Source of the DNA: Sorangium cellulosum So ce56
GTDB lineage: Bacteria; Myxococcota_A; Polyangia; Polyangiales; Polyangiaceae
DNA length: 64,000 nt
Direction: 5' to 3'
NCBI RefSeq assembly: GCF_000067165.1
Contig: NC_010162.1
Span: 12,969,780 to 13,033,779 of the forward strand
The notes below the pieces were generated by a model. That model was not told the origin of the DNA and made no database searches. It was given only the letters and a program-made list of their open reading frames with translations. The first letter of the stretch is position 1. Each line of letters opens with the position of its first letter. Of the stretch, positions 42,295-51,708 are shown piece after piece. The position numbers were made by a program, and so were the translations under genes.

Positions 42295-42352
42295 TTACGT
42301 GTTCGACGCAGCACCGCGCACCCCGGCGCGCCATACGACATAGGTGCTCGTG

Positions 42353-42494
42353 TGTACGTCCCTGTCGCCGCAAAAGTGCAGTGATCTTTTCAACACGGGT
42401 GTTCGGCTGCCCACCGCGACCCCGGGAGCCACATAACATCACCGGCCCCCTGTACGTCCCTGTTACCGCAGAAGCACCGATATCTTCTCGACAT
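42353..42494. repeat. Two imperfect direct repeats starting TGTACGTCCCTGT
   Basis: A block of about 44 bases at 42353-42396 recurs at 42451-42494, 98 bases further on, with about three quarters identity (shared TGTACGTCCCTGT, CCGCA, ATCTT). Upstream bases (CCATACGACATA versus CCACATAACATC) also match, so the unit is about 66 bases. They may be binding sites or remnants of a small repeat family. Confidence 0.55.
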
Positions 42495-42604
42495 CGAACT
42501 TCACCGGCCATGAAACACACCATGCCAAGCCGCGTCACCACCGCTCATTCATCGAGCATCGTGGCGCGCCCCCCACCGAGCTCATCCCTGGTGAAGCCCC
42601 CTCG

Positions 42605-42705
42605 TCACCGAGCTCATCCGCCCCGGAACGCGCCTCACCGAGCTCATCCGCCCCGGAACGCGCCTCGCCGAGCTCATCCGCCCCGGAACGCGCCTCGCCG
42701 AGCGG
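42605..42705. repeat. 30-bp tandem repeats (CCGAGCTCATCCGCCCCGGAACGCGCCTC...)
   Basis: Three near-identical 30-base units follow one another from about 42605, with a partial fourth. On the minus strand they would encode GEARSGADEL three times in a short frame, but that frame has no family support or ribosome-binding site, so I treat it as a DNA repeat. It stands 20 bases from the long palindrome at 42726. Confidence 0.7.
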
Positions 42706-42725
42706 CGCGCGCCCGCACAGGAGAC

Positions 42726-42798
42726 GGGCCCAGATCGGCGTTTTCGGCGCGCAGGCGTATTCACATACGCCGAGCACCGAAAACGTCGAGATGGGCCC
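42726..42798. other. Long imperfect palindrome (35-base arms)
   Basis: The left arm at 42726-42760 and right arm at 42765-42798 pair over about 29 of 34 positions with a 4-base loop; both ends are GGGCCC and both arms include CGTTTTCGG and GGCGTAT. It lies 41 bases beyond the stop of the giant TPR gene and could be its terminator, but the length and near-perfect ends also fit a REP or miniature mobile element. No flanking target duplication was found. Confidence 0.6.
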
Positions 42799-42838
42799 GT
42801 ATCCGCAGCGGGCGCGTGCCGCTCAGGGCGCGTGCCGC

Positions 42839-45800
42839 TCAGACGGCGGGCCAGATGGAGCCGGCGCGCCTGCGCTCGGTGTAGGCCTCGGCCGAGAGCG
42901 CGTAGCGCAGGAGCTCGTTCGACACAGGATGTTGAAGGAGCAGGCGGGGCTCCTCGGTCGAGCGGGCCATGTCGCGATCGTACCGACGGAGGTAGTCGAT
43001 CGCGGCGAGCGCGTCGCCGCAGAGCAGGTAGCCGATGCGGTGCTCGCTCCGGCGCAGGCCGAGGACGAAGGCGCGCGCGTCGTACGACACCGCGACGGTC
43101 GACGCGAGCTCCTCGAGCATCTTGCGCTGGCGGCGCCCGATCGCCCGCTGCACGCCGGGGAGCATCTGCTGCGCGGCGTGCTCGCGCGGGGGCGAGATGG
43201 CGCCTGACCCGAAGCCGGGATCGATCGTGCGGATCGACGCCAGCAGCAGGCCGTCGGTCGCCTCGGCCGGGATCTCGTCGAGGAACGTGAACCCGACCGC
43301 GATGCGGGCGAAGAGGCGGGCGAGCGCGAAGGTCTGCTCGAGCTCCGGGAGCTCCATGAACGACGTCGGCGCGACGAGGGCAGGGGGATCACCCGGGAAG
43401 ACGCGGGCGGCTCCTTGCCACGAGGGGACGAGGTAGAGCTCGAACGCCTCGACGCCGAGCGCGCGGCCCACCCGCTCGGCGAGGTGCCTCGTCGGGTGGT
43501 TGTCGCGCGGGCTGATCCGCTCGCGCGAGCTGATGCCGAAGTTGCTCAGCTCGAAGCGGATCGCCTTCGCGGCGATCGGCGCGATCGCGAGCGCCACGTC
43601 GATCCACGGGCTCCGGGCCTCCGGGAGGAGCAGCCGGCCCATCTCGGGGCCCGCGAAGGCCCCGGCGTACGGCGCCTCCGACGGGACGCGCCGGCCCCTG
43701 AGCCGGGCCATGCGGTCCAGCGACACCTCGCCGAGGCAGGCGCGGACCTCCTCCACGGTGATCCGCTCCTCCGCGCGCCCGTCCTTGGCGAGCGCGGCCT
43801 CGAGCGCGGCGAGCGCCGGGCCGAGGTCCGGGAGCCGCGTGAAGACCTCCGGATCGGGCGTCAGGACGTCCCGCAGCACCTGGACCGCCTCCGCGTTGCG
43901 CCCCGCGGCCTCGAGCCCGCGGCCGAGCGCGGTGCGCGACTCGGGCGGCGCGCCCGGGAGCGCGACGGCCTGCTGGAGGCGCGCGAGCCCGTCGCGAGGC
44001 CGCACGAGCAGGGTCGACTCGAGCAGGCCGAGCGTGGTCAGCCAGCGCGGATCGGCCGGGATGCGGCGCGACTCGGCGACCTCGAGCAGCTGCGCGAGCG
44101 CCTTGGCGTAGGCCGTCGCGCCCTCGCTCGTGTCGACGCGGTACAGGCGGGCGAGCGCCACCCACCCGCGCGTGTCGCCGCCGGGCGCGCTCACGATCGC
44201 GTCGCACAGCGTGCGGACCATGCCGGCCGTGTCGCCGGCGTCGCGGTAGGCGTCCGCGAGGCGCAGGGCGGCCTCGACGCGGGAGCCCGGGTCGGGCGAC
44301 AGCTCGACAAGGCGCCCCAGCGCGCGCAGCGCGAGCGCGTGGTCGCCGCGCGTGACGCCGAGCTTGTGCAGCCGCTCGAGCGCGGGACGGTTCTGCGCGT
44401 CGAGCGACAGGACCGCCTGGAGCGCGTCCTGGGCGAGCGCCGGGTTCGCGAGCGGCCCCTCGTACAGGTCGGCGATCAGGAACTGCGCCGCGATCTTGGT
44501 CTCGGCGTCCGTCGCCGCGGCCACCGTGCGCTTCAGGGCGTCGCGGGCCTCGAGCCAGACGCGCTGCGCGGTGAGCAGCCGCGCGAGCAGGAGCAGCGCG
44601 GCCGCGTCGTTCGGGAGCGTCTCGATGACCCGCCGGACGGCCGCGATGCCCACGCCGGCGTCGATCGCGCCCGGGCGCCCGTGGTGCTGGAGCACCGACC
44701 GGGCGATCTCCGTGCCGAGCAGCGAGATCGCCTCGCGGCTCGCGGCCTTGCCGAGCGCCTCGCCGAGCCGGTCGGTGAGCCGCTGGGGATCGCCCGCGAG
44801 CTCCCTGGCGAGCGCGCGCGCCGCGGCCACGCAGCTCGGATCCGCGCGGAGCGCGCTCTCGTACAGCTCGAGCGCGCGCGCGCGGCCCTCGGGAGACGCG
44901 TCCTCGGCGGTGAGCTCCGCCGCGCGCACGAGGTGCATCGCGCGCGCGGGCGCTCCGAGGACGAGATCGGCGAGCGCCAGCTGGGCCGCGATCACGCTCG
45001 CGCGGTCGCCGAGGCGCTGCGCGAGCCGATCGAGCCCGCGCGCCGCGATGACGCTCTCCGGCCACAGCCCGAGGGCGTTGCGGAAGCCGGCGAGCGCCGC
45101 GCGGGCGGCGGCGGGGTCCGCGTCGGCCTGCGCCTCCGCGAGGAGCGCCTCCTCGACGCTGTAGAGGGCGCGCGCGATGGGATCGGGCGTCAGCTCCCGG
45201 CTGTCGCGGATGGCGCTGGCGAAGAGGGCCTGCGCCCGCGGCGCGATCGGATCCGCGGGGTTCGCCTTGGCGGCGATGCGGAGGATCGCCATGTGGGCGG
45301 CCGCGTCGTCGGGCGCCTCCTTCACGATGCGCGCGAGCGCCTCGAGCGCGGCGCTCGGCCCGAGCTGCTCCTCGAGCGACGCGATCTCCCAGAGGGCGCC
45401 GCCGCGCGCGGCGGCGGAGGTGAACACGTCGGCCTCCGCGCGCAGGACGGTCGCGAGCGACGTCGGCGCCTCGAGGTGCCGGTAGAGCTGCTCCAGCATG
45501 CGGAGCGCCGGGACGTGGTTCGGCACCACCCCGACGAGCCCCTCCAGGATCTCGACGGCCTGGCGCGGGCTGCTGTCCGCGAGGACCAGCGCGAGGGAGA
45601 TCCGGAGCGCGTGATCGACGAGCGCCGGCGGCTTGCGCTCGAGCCAGCGCGCGTACAGCCCCGCGAGCTCGCTCGCGATCATGGAGGCGGACATCCCCGG
45701 CAGGCTGGGCGCGCGGGCGCCGGTCGCGGGCCGCTGCGCGACGGGCGCGCCGAGGCCGACGCCGACGCCTGCGCCGCCGGCGCGGACGTAGATGCGCTCC

Positions 45801-48800
45801 ATCGCGTCGAGGATCGCCGGATCGTGCTGGCCCGAGGCGAGCGCCGCGTCGGCGCGGGCGAGGAGGCGGAGGGCGTCCTGATCGCGCCCGAGGGCGAGCT
45901 CCTGCACCTCGGCCGCCTGGAAGAGCAGCCGCGCGTGGTCGTCGGGCCGCTGCGCCTCGTCGGCGAGCGAGCTGAGCACCTCGACGAGCTTCTCGTAGTT
46001 GCCGGTCTCGCGGAGGAGCCGCGCGATCTCGATCCGCGGCAGCGGGTGAGCGGGCCGCTTCCGCGCCGCCTCGCGGTACGACTCCACGGCGCTGTGCGGC
46101 CGCTTGAGGCGCCGCTCGTCGAGCCCCGCGACCTCGAGCCAGAGGCTGAACGCCGCGTCTCCCGCGGGGTCGCGCTGGATGAGCTTGAGCAGCGCGCGCC
46201 GCGCCTCCTCGTACCGGCCGGCGCGCTCGTCGAGGCGGACGCGCGCGCGCAGCGCGTCGGGATCGGCCGGATCGATCGCGAGCGCGCGATCGACCAGCGA
46301 CGAGGCCCGGTCGCGATCGCCGAGCCTGAGCTCGGTGACGTCGGCGGCGCGCAGGAGGAGCCTGCGCTGCTCGCGCGGGCTGCTCGTGAGCTCGGCCTCG
46401 GCGCAGAGCGCGCGCGCGAGCCGCTGCGCGTCGCCCGCGCGCGCGGCGTTGCGCTGGAGCGCGAGGATCGCGGCGCGCCGCTCCGGGTCGATCGCGAGGA
46501 TCTTCTCGATCTCCTCCACGGCGCGGGCGGGCTGGGCGAGCTCGTCCTCCCAGATGGAGGCGAGCTTCTCGAGCAGGCCGATCTTGCGCGTCGGGTCCTC
46601 CGTCGCGCTCGCGGCCTGCGTGTACAGGTCGAGCCGCGCCTGCACGCCGCGCGGATCTTCCTCGACGGCCAGGGCGTCCGGCGTGAGCAGGGCGGAGAGC
46701 GCGTCGAAGACCGAGCTGTTGCCCGGCTCGATCGCCCACGCGGCGCGCAGGATGGCGAGCGCCTCGTCGCGCCGCTTCAGGTGGCGCTCGGAGATGTCCG
46801 CGGCGCGGAGCAGCGCCGCGACCCGGACGGGCGCGGGCCGGTCGGCGTTGGCGACGGCGGTCCACACCTCCACGCGCTCGGCGTGGTGGCCGAGGCGCTG
46901 GAGGGCGCGGTCGAGCCGCTCCCGCGTCGAGCTGTCCTCGGGATCGAGGTCGAGCGCGCGCGTCGCGTGGAGCGCGGCCTGCTCTGCGTCCCCGAGGGTG
47001 TCGTAGATCTCCGCGAGGCGGACGTGCTCGTGGATGATCGCCTCTTTGTCGGTGAGGAGCGCGAGCTCCTTCTGGCGCACGTTGGCGGCGAGCTCGAGCA
47101 TGCCGTTCGCCTCGAGCAGGCGGATCAGCTCGCCGACCACGCGCCGCGCGGTCGGCGAGCCGGCCGGGGCCCGCGTCGACGCGCGCCGGAGGAGGGGCAC
47201 CGCGTCCGCCGGGGAGCGGATCTTGTCGATGAGCAGCCGCGCCGCCGTGTAGAGCAGCCGCGCCGCGCGGTCGTCGTCGCTCTCGTGATCGGCCTCCAGG
47301 GAGAGCGCGCTGACGAGGCCGACGATGCCGTCGTGGTGCACGAGGTGGCGGCGGAGCGCCTCCCGCACGGGCCCAGGCCCTGGATCGAACGCGATCGCGC
47401 CCTCGAGGGACGCGAGGGCGAGCTCCGGCTTGTAGAGCTTCCGATCGAGCACGGCGGCGCGCTCGACGTGGACCCAGGCGGTGAGCTGGCCGTCGCCGTC
47501 CGGCCGCCCGCGCCCTGGGGCGTAGGCGGCGGAGAGCCGGTCGAGGTGCGCGGCGAGGTCCCTGGCCGCCTGCTCGGCGCCGCGGGCGCTCTCGCGCCGG
47601 AGGGCGATCTCGAGCCCGCGCAGCGACGCGGCGTGGAGCGGGACGAGCCGCAGCGCCTCGGTGAACGCCTCGCAGCTCTCGGGCGTCCGCCCGAGGGCCT
47701 GGAGCAGGCGCGCCCGCTCGGCGAGGAGGTCGGCCCGGAGCGCGTCGGTCTCGGCGACGCGGAGCTTGTCCTCGACGACCTCGAGCGCGAGGGCGAGCTC
47801 GGTGCGCGCGTCGAGCACGCGGTGGACCCGCGAGAGCGCCGGCTCGAGCGTGCGGGACAGCTGTCGAGCGCGCTCGTACGAGCGGCGCGCGGCGGCGGGG
47901 TTCTTGAGCACCCGCTCTTCATGGATGCCGAGCTCGACGAGGGCGCGCGCCGCGCCGACCGGATCGCTGCCCTTGAGCCGCTCGGCGCGCTGCTGGAGCT
48001 CGGCGGCGAGGTCCGGCGCGGCGAGCTGCGGGTTCTGCGCGGGCGCCTCGGGCGCGTTCGGCTGCGAGCGTGGCGCCGGAGGTGGCTGGGCGGGCGCGTG
48101 CGCGGGCGCATGCGCGGCGTTCGGCGCCTGCAGGACGGTCGCCGCATGCGCGGCGCTCGGCGTGTGCAGAACGGTCGCCGCATGCGCGGCGCTCTGCGCG
48201 GGCGCCGCCGTGCTCGGCGCGGGCGTGGCGCCCGGCGCGTGCGCGGCGCTCGGCGTGACGCCCGGTATCGGCGTGCGCGTGGCGCCCGGCGTGGGCGCGC
48301 CGCCTGGCAGCGGCGCGCGTGGGGCGCCCGGCGTGGGCGCGCCGCCTGGCAACGGCGTGCGCGTGGCGCTCGGCGCGTGCGCGCCGCCTGGCAGCGGCGT
48401 GCGCGTGGCGCTCGGCGCGTGCGCGCCGCCTGGCAGGGGCGTGCGCGTCGCGCTTGGCGCGGGCGCCGGCGCGGCGCTCTGCACGGGCGCCGGCGCGGCG
48501 CTCTGCACGGGCGCCGGCTCGGCGCTCTGTGCGAGCGCCGGCTCGATCGACTCGACCGAGATGGGCGCCGGCGACGAGCTCGGCTCGACCGAGATGGGCA
48601 GCGGCGTCGCGGTCGGCTCGACCGAGATGGGCAGCGGCGTCGCGGTCGGCTCGACCGAGATGGGCATCGGCGTCGTGCTTGCGTCGAAGGCGGCGATCGC
48701 CTGGGCCGCGCCGCCCGGCTGGGAGCCAGGCGCCGGCTTCCCTGCGCTCGCGGCGGAGCCTGGAGCGGGCTGCGTTGCGGCGCGGTTCGGGCTGGGCGGG

Positions 48801-49414
48801 CGCTGGCCTGGGCCGCGCGCCGGAGGGCGGGCCGGACTGGAGCCAGAGGGCGCTGCCGTCGTCTTGGACCGGCCTCCCGGAGGCATCGGCGGCGGTGGCC
48901 TTGACGGCGGCGCAAGCGACGGCGGCGCCGGTGGCGGCGGCGCCGGCGGCCCGCTCGCGACGCTGCCGTCCTTGCGGCGGATCAGCGGCGGTGGCCTGCT
49001 CGGTACCGGCGGCGGTACGCTCGGGGCTGGCGTCTTGTTGGGCCCTGGCGGCGGCGCGCTCGGCGGCAGCGGCGGGCTCGACGCCAGCGGCGGGCTCGGC
49101 AGCGGCGGCGGGATCGAGGGTAGCGGCGGGCTCGGCAGCGGCGGCGGATTCGGCGGCGGCAGCGGGCTCGCGGTCGCCGGCAGCGGCTCGCCGCCTGTCG
49201 ACGCGCTCGCGGCCGCTGGCAGCGGTTCGCCGCCAGTCGGCGCGCTCGCGGCCGCCGGCAGCGGCTCGTCGCCTGCCGGCGTGCTCGCGGCCGCCGGCAG
49301 CGGCTCGTCGCCTGCCGGCGTGCTCGCGCTCGGCGGCGCGCCGAGCTTCGACGTGCTCGTGCCGACGAGCAGCGTCTTCGCGCCGGGCTGAGGTTGCGCG
49401 CTCGCGCGCGTCAT
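42839..49414 (-). CDS. Giant TPR-repeat protein with Pro/Ala-rich repetitive N-terminus
   Basis: From the ATG at 49414 the protein is about 2191 residues. Residues 1-480 are low-complexity: runs such as STPAGDEPLPAA, PLPISVEPTAT and APSATRTPLPGG repeated several times. The rest is a chain of TPR-like helical pairs (for example AARRSYERARQLSRTLEPAL, RDEALAILRAAWAIEPGNSS, LALRALGRLVELSPDPGSRV) to about 1950, ending in a non-repeat domain (RRYDRDMARSTEEPRLLLQ). There is no signal peptide, so it is probably a cytoplasmic scaffold. A GTG at 49525 would add 37 residues. Partner unknown; the membrane-anchored gene upstream is on the same strand. Confidence 0.8.
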   Translation of the reverse strand: MTRASAQPQPGAKTLLVGTSTSKLGAPPSASTPAGDEPLPAAASTPAGDEPLPAAASAPTGGEPLPAAASASTGGEPLPATASPLPPPNPPPLPSPPLPSIPPPLPSPPLASSPPLPPSAPPPGPNKTPAPSVPPPVPSRPPPLIRRKDGSVASGPPAPPPPAPPSLAPPSRPPPPMPPGGRSKTTAAPSGSSPARPPARGPGQRPPSPNRAATQPAPGSAASAGKPAPGSQPGGAAQAIAAFDASTTPMPISVEPTATPLPISVEPTATPLPISVEPSSSPAPISVESIEPALAQSAEPAPVQSAAPAPVQSAAPAPAPSATRTPLPGGAHAPSATRTPLPGGAHAPSATRTPLPGGAPTPGAPRAPLPGGAPTPGATRTPIPGVTPSAAHAPGATPAPSTAAPAQSAAHAATVLHTPSAAHAATVLQAPNAAHAPAHAPAQPPPAPRSQPNAPEAPAQNPQLAAPDLAAELQQRAERLKGSDPVGAARALVELGIHEERVLKNPAAARRSYERARQLSRTLEPALSRVHRVLDARTELALALEVVEDKLRVAETDALRADLLAERARLLQALGRTPESCEAFTEALRLVPLHAASLRGLEIALRRESARGAEQAARDLAAHLDRLSAAYAPGRGRPDGDGQLTAWVHVERAAVLDRKLYKPELALASLEGAIAFDPGPGPVREALRRHLVHHDGIVGLVSALSLEADHESDDDRAARLLYTAARLLIDKIRSPADAVPLLRRASTRAPAGSPTARRVVGELIRLLEANGMLELAANVRQKELALLTDKEAIIHEHVRLAEIYDTLGDAEQAALHATRALDLDPEDSSTRERLDRALQRLGHHAERVEVWTAVANADRPAPVRVAALLRAADISERHLKRRDEALAILRAAWAIEPGNSSVFDALSALLTPDALAVEEDPRGVQARLDLYTQAASATEDPTRKIGLLEKLASIWEDELAQPARAVEEIEKILAIDPERRAAILALQRNAARAGDAQRLARALCAEAELTSSPREQRRLLLRAADVTELRLGDRDRASSLVDRALAIDPADPDALRARVRLDERAGRYEEARRALLKLIQRDPAGDAAFSLWLEVAGLDERRLKRPHSAVESYREAARKRPAHPLPRIEIARLLRETGNYEKLVEVLSSLADEAQRPDDHARLLFQAAEVQELALGRDQDALRLLARADAALASGQHDPAILDAMERIYVRAGGAGVGVGLGAPVAQRPATGARAPSLPGMSASMIASELAGLYARWLERKPPALVDHALRISLALVLADSSPRQAVEILEGLVGVVPNHVPALRMLEQLYRHLEAPTSLATVLRAEADVFTSAAARGGALWEIASLEEQLGPSAALEALARIVKEAPDDAAAHMAILRIAAKANPADPIAPRAQALFASAIRDSRELTPDPIARALYSVEEALLAEAQADADPAAARAALAGFRNALGLWPESVIAARGLDRLAQRLGDRASVIAAQLALADLVLGAPARAMHLVRAAELTAEDASPEGRARALELYESALRADPSCVAAARALARELAGDPQRLTDRLGEALGKAASREAISLLGTEIARSVLQHHGRPGAIDAGVGIAAVRRVIETLPNDAAALLLLARLLTAQRVWLEARDALKRTVAAATDAETKIAAQFLIADLYEGPLANPALAQDALQAVLSLDAQNRPALERLHKLGVTRGDHALALRALGRLVELSPDPGSRVEAALRLADAYRDAGDTAGMVRTLCDAIVSAPGGDTRGWVALARLYRVDTSEGATAYAKALAQLLEVAESRRIPADPRWLTTLGLLESTLLVRPRDGLARLQQAVALPGAPPESRTALGRGLEAAGRNAEAVQVLRDVLTPDPEVFTRLPDLGPALAALEAALAKDGRAEERITVEEVRACLGEVSLDRMARLRGRRVPSEAPYAGAFAGPEMGRLLLPEARSPWIDVALAIAPIAAKAIRFELSNFGISSRERISPRDNHPTRHLAERVGRALGVEAFELYLVPSWQGAARVFPGDPPALVAPTSFMELPELEQTFALARLFARIAVGFTFLDEIPAEATDGLLLASIRTIDPGFGSGAISPPREHAAQQMLPGVQRAIGRRQRKMLEELASTVAVSYDARAFVLGLRRSEHRIGYLLCGDALAAIDYLRRYDRDMARSTEEPRLLLQHPVSNELLRYALSAEAYTERRRAGSIWPAV

Positions 49415-49614
49415 TTGAGCGTTGTCGGCGTTGGCTTCCCAGCCACCTTCGTCCGGCGATCCGGACAGGCTCGGCAAACCAGGCCGGCGCGACGCTTCGT
49501 GTTGCGGATCGTCCCCGTGGGCCACCGCCGCGGATGCTACACATCCACGCGCCTTCAATCTACAGCCGATGCGCCTGCTCGCTGGCGTTGCGCGCTTACC
49601 GATACAGGGGCGAC

Positions 49615-51189
49615 CTACTTGTTGAGCGGTGCTGTCGATGCGCAGCGCAGCAAGGCGAGCTTCATCGCTTTTCCGGCCGGGTGCGCCACGAGCAGCGCCT
49701 CTGCGGAGGCGGCGATCGGCTCGCCGCGCCCGAGGGCCGGCTCGGCTTGCAGCCCGCCTTCGAGCTCGCCTCTCGCGGTGAGCGCCGCGAGCTGCGTCGG
49801 GCCGGACGCGTTCGCGATCGCGAGCCATGCCGCTGCGCCCGCGGCCTTCGCCGGGTCCTGCCCGCCCGGGCCTCGCGCGCCGGGGAGGAGCGCCGGCACC
49901 CCGGCGCCCAGGCCCAGCGCGGCCTCGGGCGGGGCGTCCTGGTCGCGATCGCCGCCGACGAGCACGCGCGGCTCGCTGGCGCCGCCGAGCCGCACCAGCA
50001 CGGCGCTGATGCGCCCTCCGATCGACCCGCTCGGGGTGTCGTCGTCCCGGAAGGCGAGGATGAGCCCGTCGTCGTCGCCGAGCGTCAGGTCGTAGGCCAG
50101 CACGTGTCCGTTCTTGGGGGTGACCGCGCGGGGCGTCGCGGTGAGCGCGCCCGTCTCGTCGAGGGGGACCACCTCGATCCACTGGTGGGTGATCGTCTCG
50201 CCTGCCGCGGCGGTGTCTTCGTCGCTGTCGTCCTTCTTCGCCGCGGCCTTTCGCGCCGGCTCCTCGGCGCGCGCGATGTACGCGAGCCAGTAGCCGCCCG
50301 GCCGGCCGAGCACGCGCGGCATCTCGGCGTCGGTGCTCGGCTGGGAGACCGGGCGGGCCGACGTCACGGAGCGCAGCGTGCCCACGTCGGCCGAGGCCAG
50401 CATGATCCGCGATCGCTTGCCGTCGCGGGTCACGTCGTCCCAGACGATGACCGCGCGCTCGCCCGACGCGGCGATGTCGAGCGCGAGCGACTCGTCCCGC
50501 CCCTCGGCGAGCTCGGCCCCCCACGTCACGTGGTCCCCTTCGACCCTGGCGACCTTGATCGCGCGCCCGCCCGCGTTCGGCTCGAGCATCGCGGCGAGGA
50601 TCGCGCCCCCGGCGCCCGCGACGACCGGAGGATCCATGTCCCCGCGCGATCGCGCGAGGCGGACGAGCTTCCCCTGGGCGCCGTCGGCCGAGAGCGTCGC
50701 CACCATCGCGACGGTCCCTCCCTCGGCTTCGCGCTGGGCGCCCACGGCGAACCCGCCGGAGAACGTCGTCCCGCGGCCGATCTCGACGGCGAACGGCGCG
50801 ATGTCTTCAACGCTGTCCGCGCTGTCCGCGCCGCCGCCCCCCGCGCCTTGCTCGGCCCCGCGCGCGGGCGGCGCGTCGCCGATGACGAACGGCGGCGGGC
50901 TCGCGGGCGTGCAGCGCGGGGGCGCCGGCCGCGGCGCCGCGCCGGCGTCGTCGGCGTCGCTCGGCGCGGACGCCGCGGGGTTCGCGCCGGGCGGCGCGGG
51001 CGCGTCGCTCGTGGCGCCTCCCGGTGTGGAGCAGGCGCGCCACACCACGAGGCCACCGACGACGAGGGCGACGGCCAGCGCGCCCTTCCAGGCGACGCCC
51101 TCGGGCTCCTCCGCCGGCGGCGGCTGTCGATCTGCGCCCGTGCTCCCCTGGCTGGTGTTCCGCTGGGCGGCGCGCTGGTCGGGATCCAT
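49615..51189 (-). CDS. Membrane-anchored protein with propeller-like extracytoplasmic domain
   Basis: The 524-residue protein has a short cytoplasmic N-terminus (MDPDQRAAQRNTSQGS), a single membrane helix (GALAVALVVGGLVVWRAC), an Ala/Pro/Gly-rich linker to about 130, then repeated beta segments (TVAMVATLSADGAQGKLVRL, GRAIKVARVEGDHVTWG, SGERAVIVWDDVTRD, GGYWLAYIARAEEP) that suggest a beta-propeller outside the membrane. No known family. It lies about 200 bases upstream of the giant TPR gene on the same strand, a pairing that recurs in myxobacterial genomes only to my general impression. Confidence 0.65.
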   Translation of the reverse strand: MDPDQRAAQRNTSQGSTGADRQPPPAEEPEGVAWKGALAVALVVGGLVVWRACSTPGGATSDAPAPPGANPAASAPSDADDAGAAPRPAPPRCTPASPPPFVIGDAPPARGAEQGAGGGGADSADSVEDIAPFAVEIGRGTTFSGGFAVGAQREAEGGTVAMVATLSADGAQGKLVRLARSRGDMDPPVVAGAGGAILAAMLEPNAGGRAIKVARVEGDHVTWGAELAEGRDESLALDIAASGERAVIVWDDVTRDGKRSRIMLASADVGTLRSVTSARPVSQPSTDAEMPRVLGRPGGYWLAYIARAEEPARKAAAKKDDSDEDTAAAGETITHQWIEVVPLDETGALTATPRAVTPKNGHVLAYDLTLGDDDGLILAFRDDDTPSGSIGGRISAVLVRLGGASEPRVLVGGDRDQDAPPEAALGLGAGVPALLPGARGPGGQDPAKAAGAAAWLAIANASGPTQLAALTARGELEGGLQAEPALGRGEPIAASAEALLVAHPAGKAMKLALLRCASTAPLNK

Positions 51190-51708
51190 GGGGCGTGGGT
51201 GTTAGCGCTGATCGCTCCGCGAGGGCAGGGGGAGCGTATTGCGGCGCCAGATCTGTGTGGCAGTTCGGCCGCCTCTGCGCGGCGTGACGCCGGTTCGCGC
51301 GCGCCGGGTCGTGCCGATATCCATCGATGCTCGATATCGACCCTCGAGGGACCATTTCGGGGCGCAGGACCCTGCGAGTTCACCTCCGCCAGGAGGACGA
51401 GCGATCACCGAAACAGCCATCTTGTTCCCGAGCCCGGCGTGCGTTTGAGCCAGGCCGATCTTGTCCACGACGGGCCTCCCGACACGGCCCCTTCATGGAT
51501 AATCAACGACCTGAACGACCCTGGGGAGCGCACGCGCACAGGCGAGCTCATCGGCATCGCCGGCTGGACCCACGATCGCGGCGCGCGCCGCGCTCCGGGC
51601 ATCCGGGTGAGCCGAGAACTTCCCCTCCGCCGCCGGCGAGGCTAACGAGCGGCTGTCAGCTTCGTCCGTCCGGCGCCTGGCGCCGCGGCCCTCCTCTCGT
51701 TCGTCGTG
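51190..51708. other. Intergenic region between divergent genes
   Basis: About 520 bases without a supported gene. An 88-codon minus-strand frame (51202-51468) exists, but its composition is mixed and it lacks a ribosome-binding site. Features noted are a short CCCTCGAGGG palindrome near 51342 and general GC lower than the genes around. The promoters of the membrane-anchored gene and of the mepA-like gene should lie here. Confidence 0.5.

Noticed and set aside
42535..42777. Short minus-strand frame encoding GEARSGADEL repeats
   Set aside because: No ribosome-binding site, no known family, and it runs into the palindrome; treated as a DNA repeat.
43415..48904. Very long plus-strand open frame opposite the giant TPR gene
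   Set aside because: It is Arg/Glu/Leu-rich and lacks family motifs, the usual product of reading the complement of a GC-rich gene with strong third-position bias.
51202..51468. 88-codon minus-strand frame upstream of the membrane-anchored gene
   Set aside because: Mixed composition, no ribosome-binding site and no recognisable motif.
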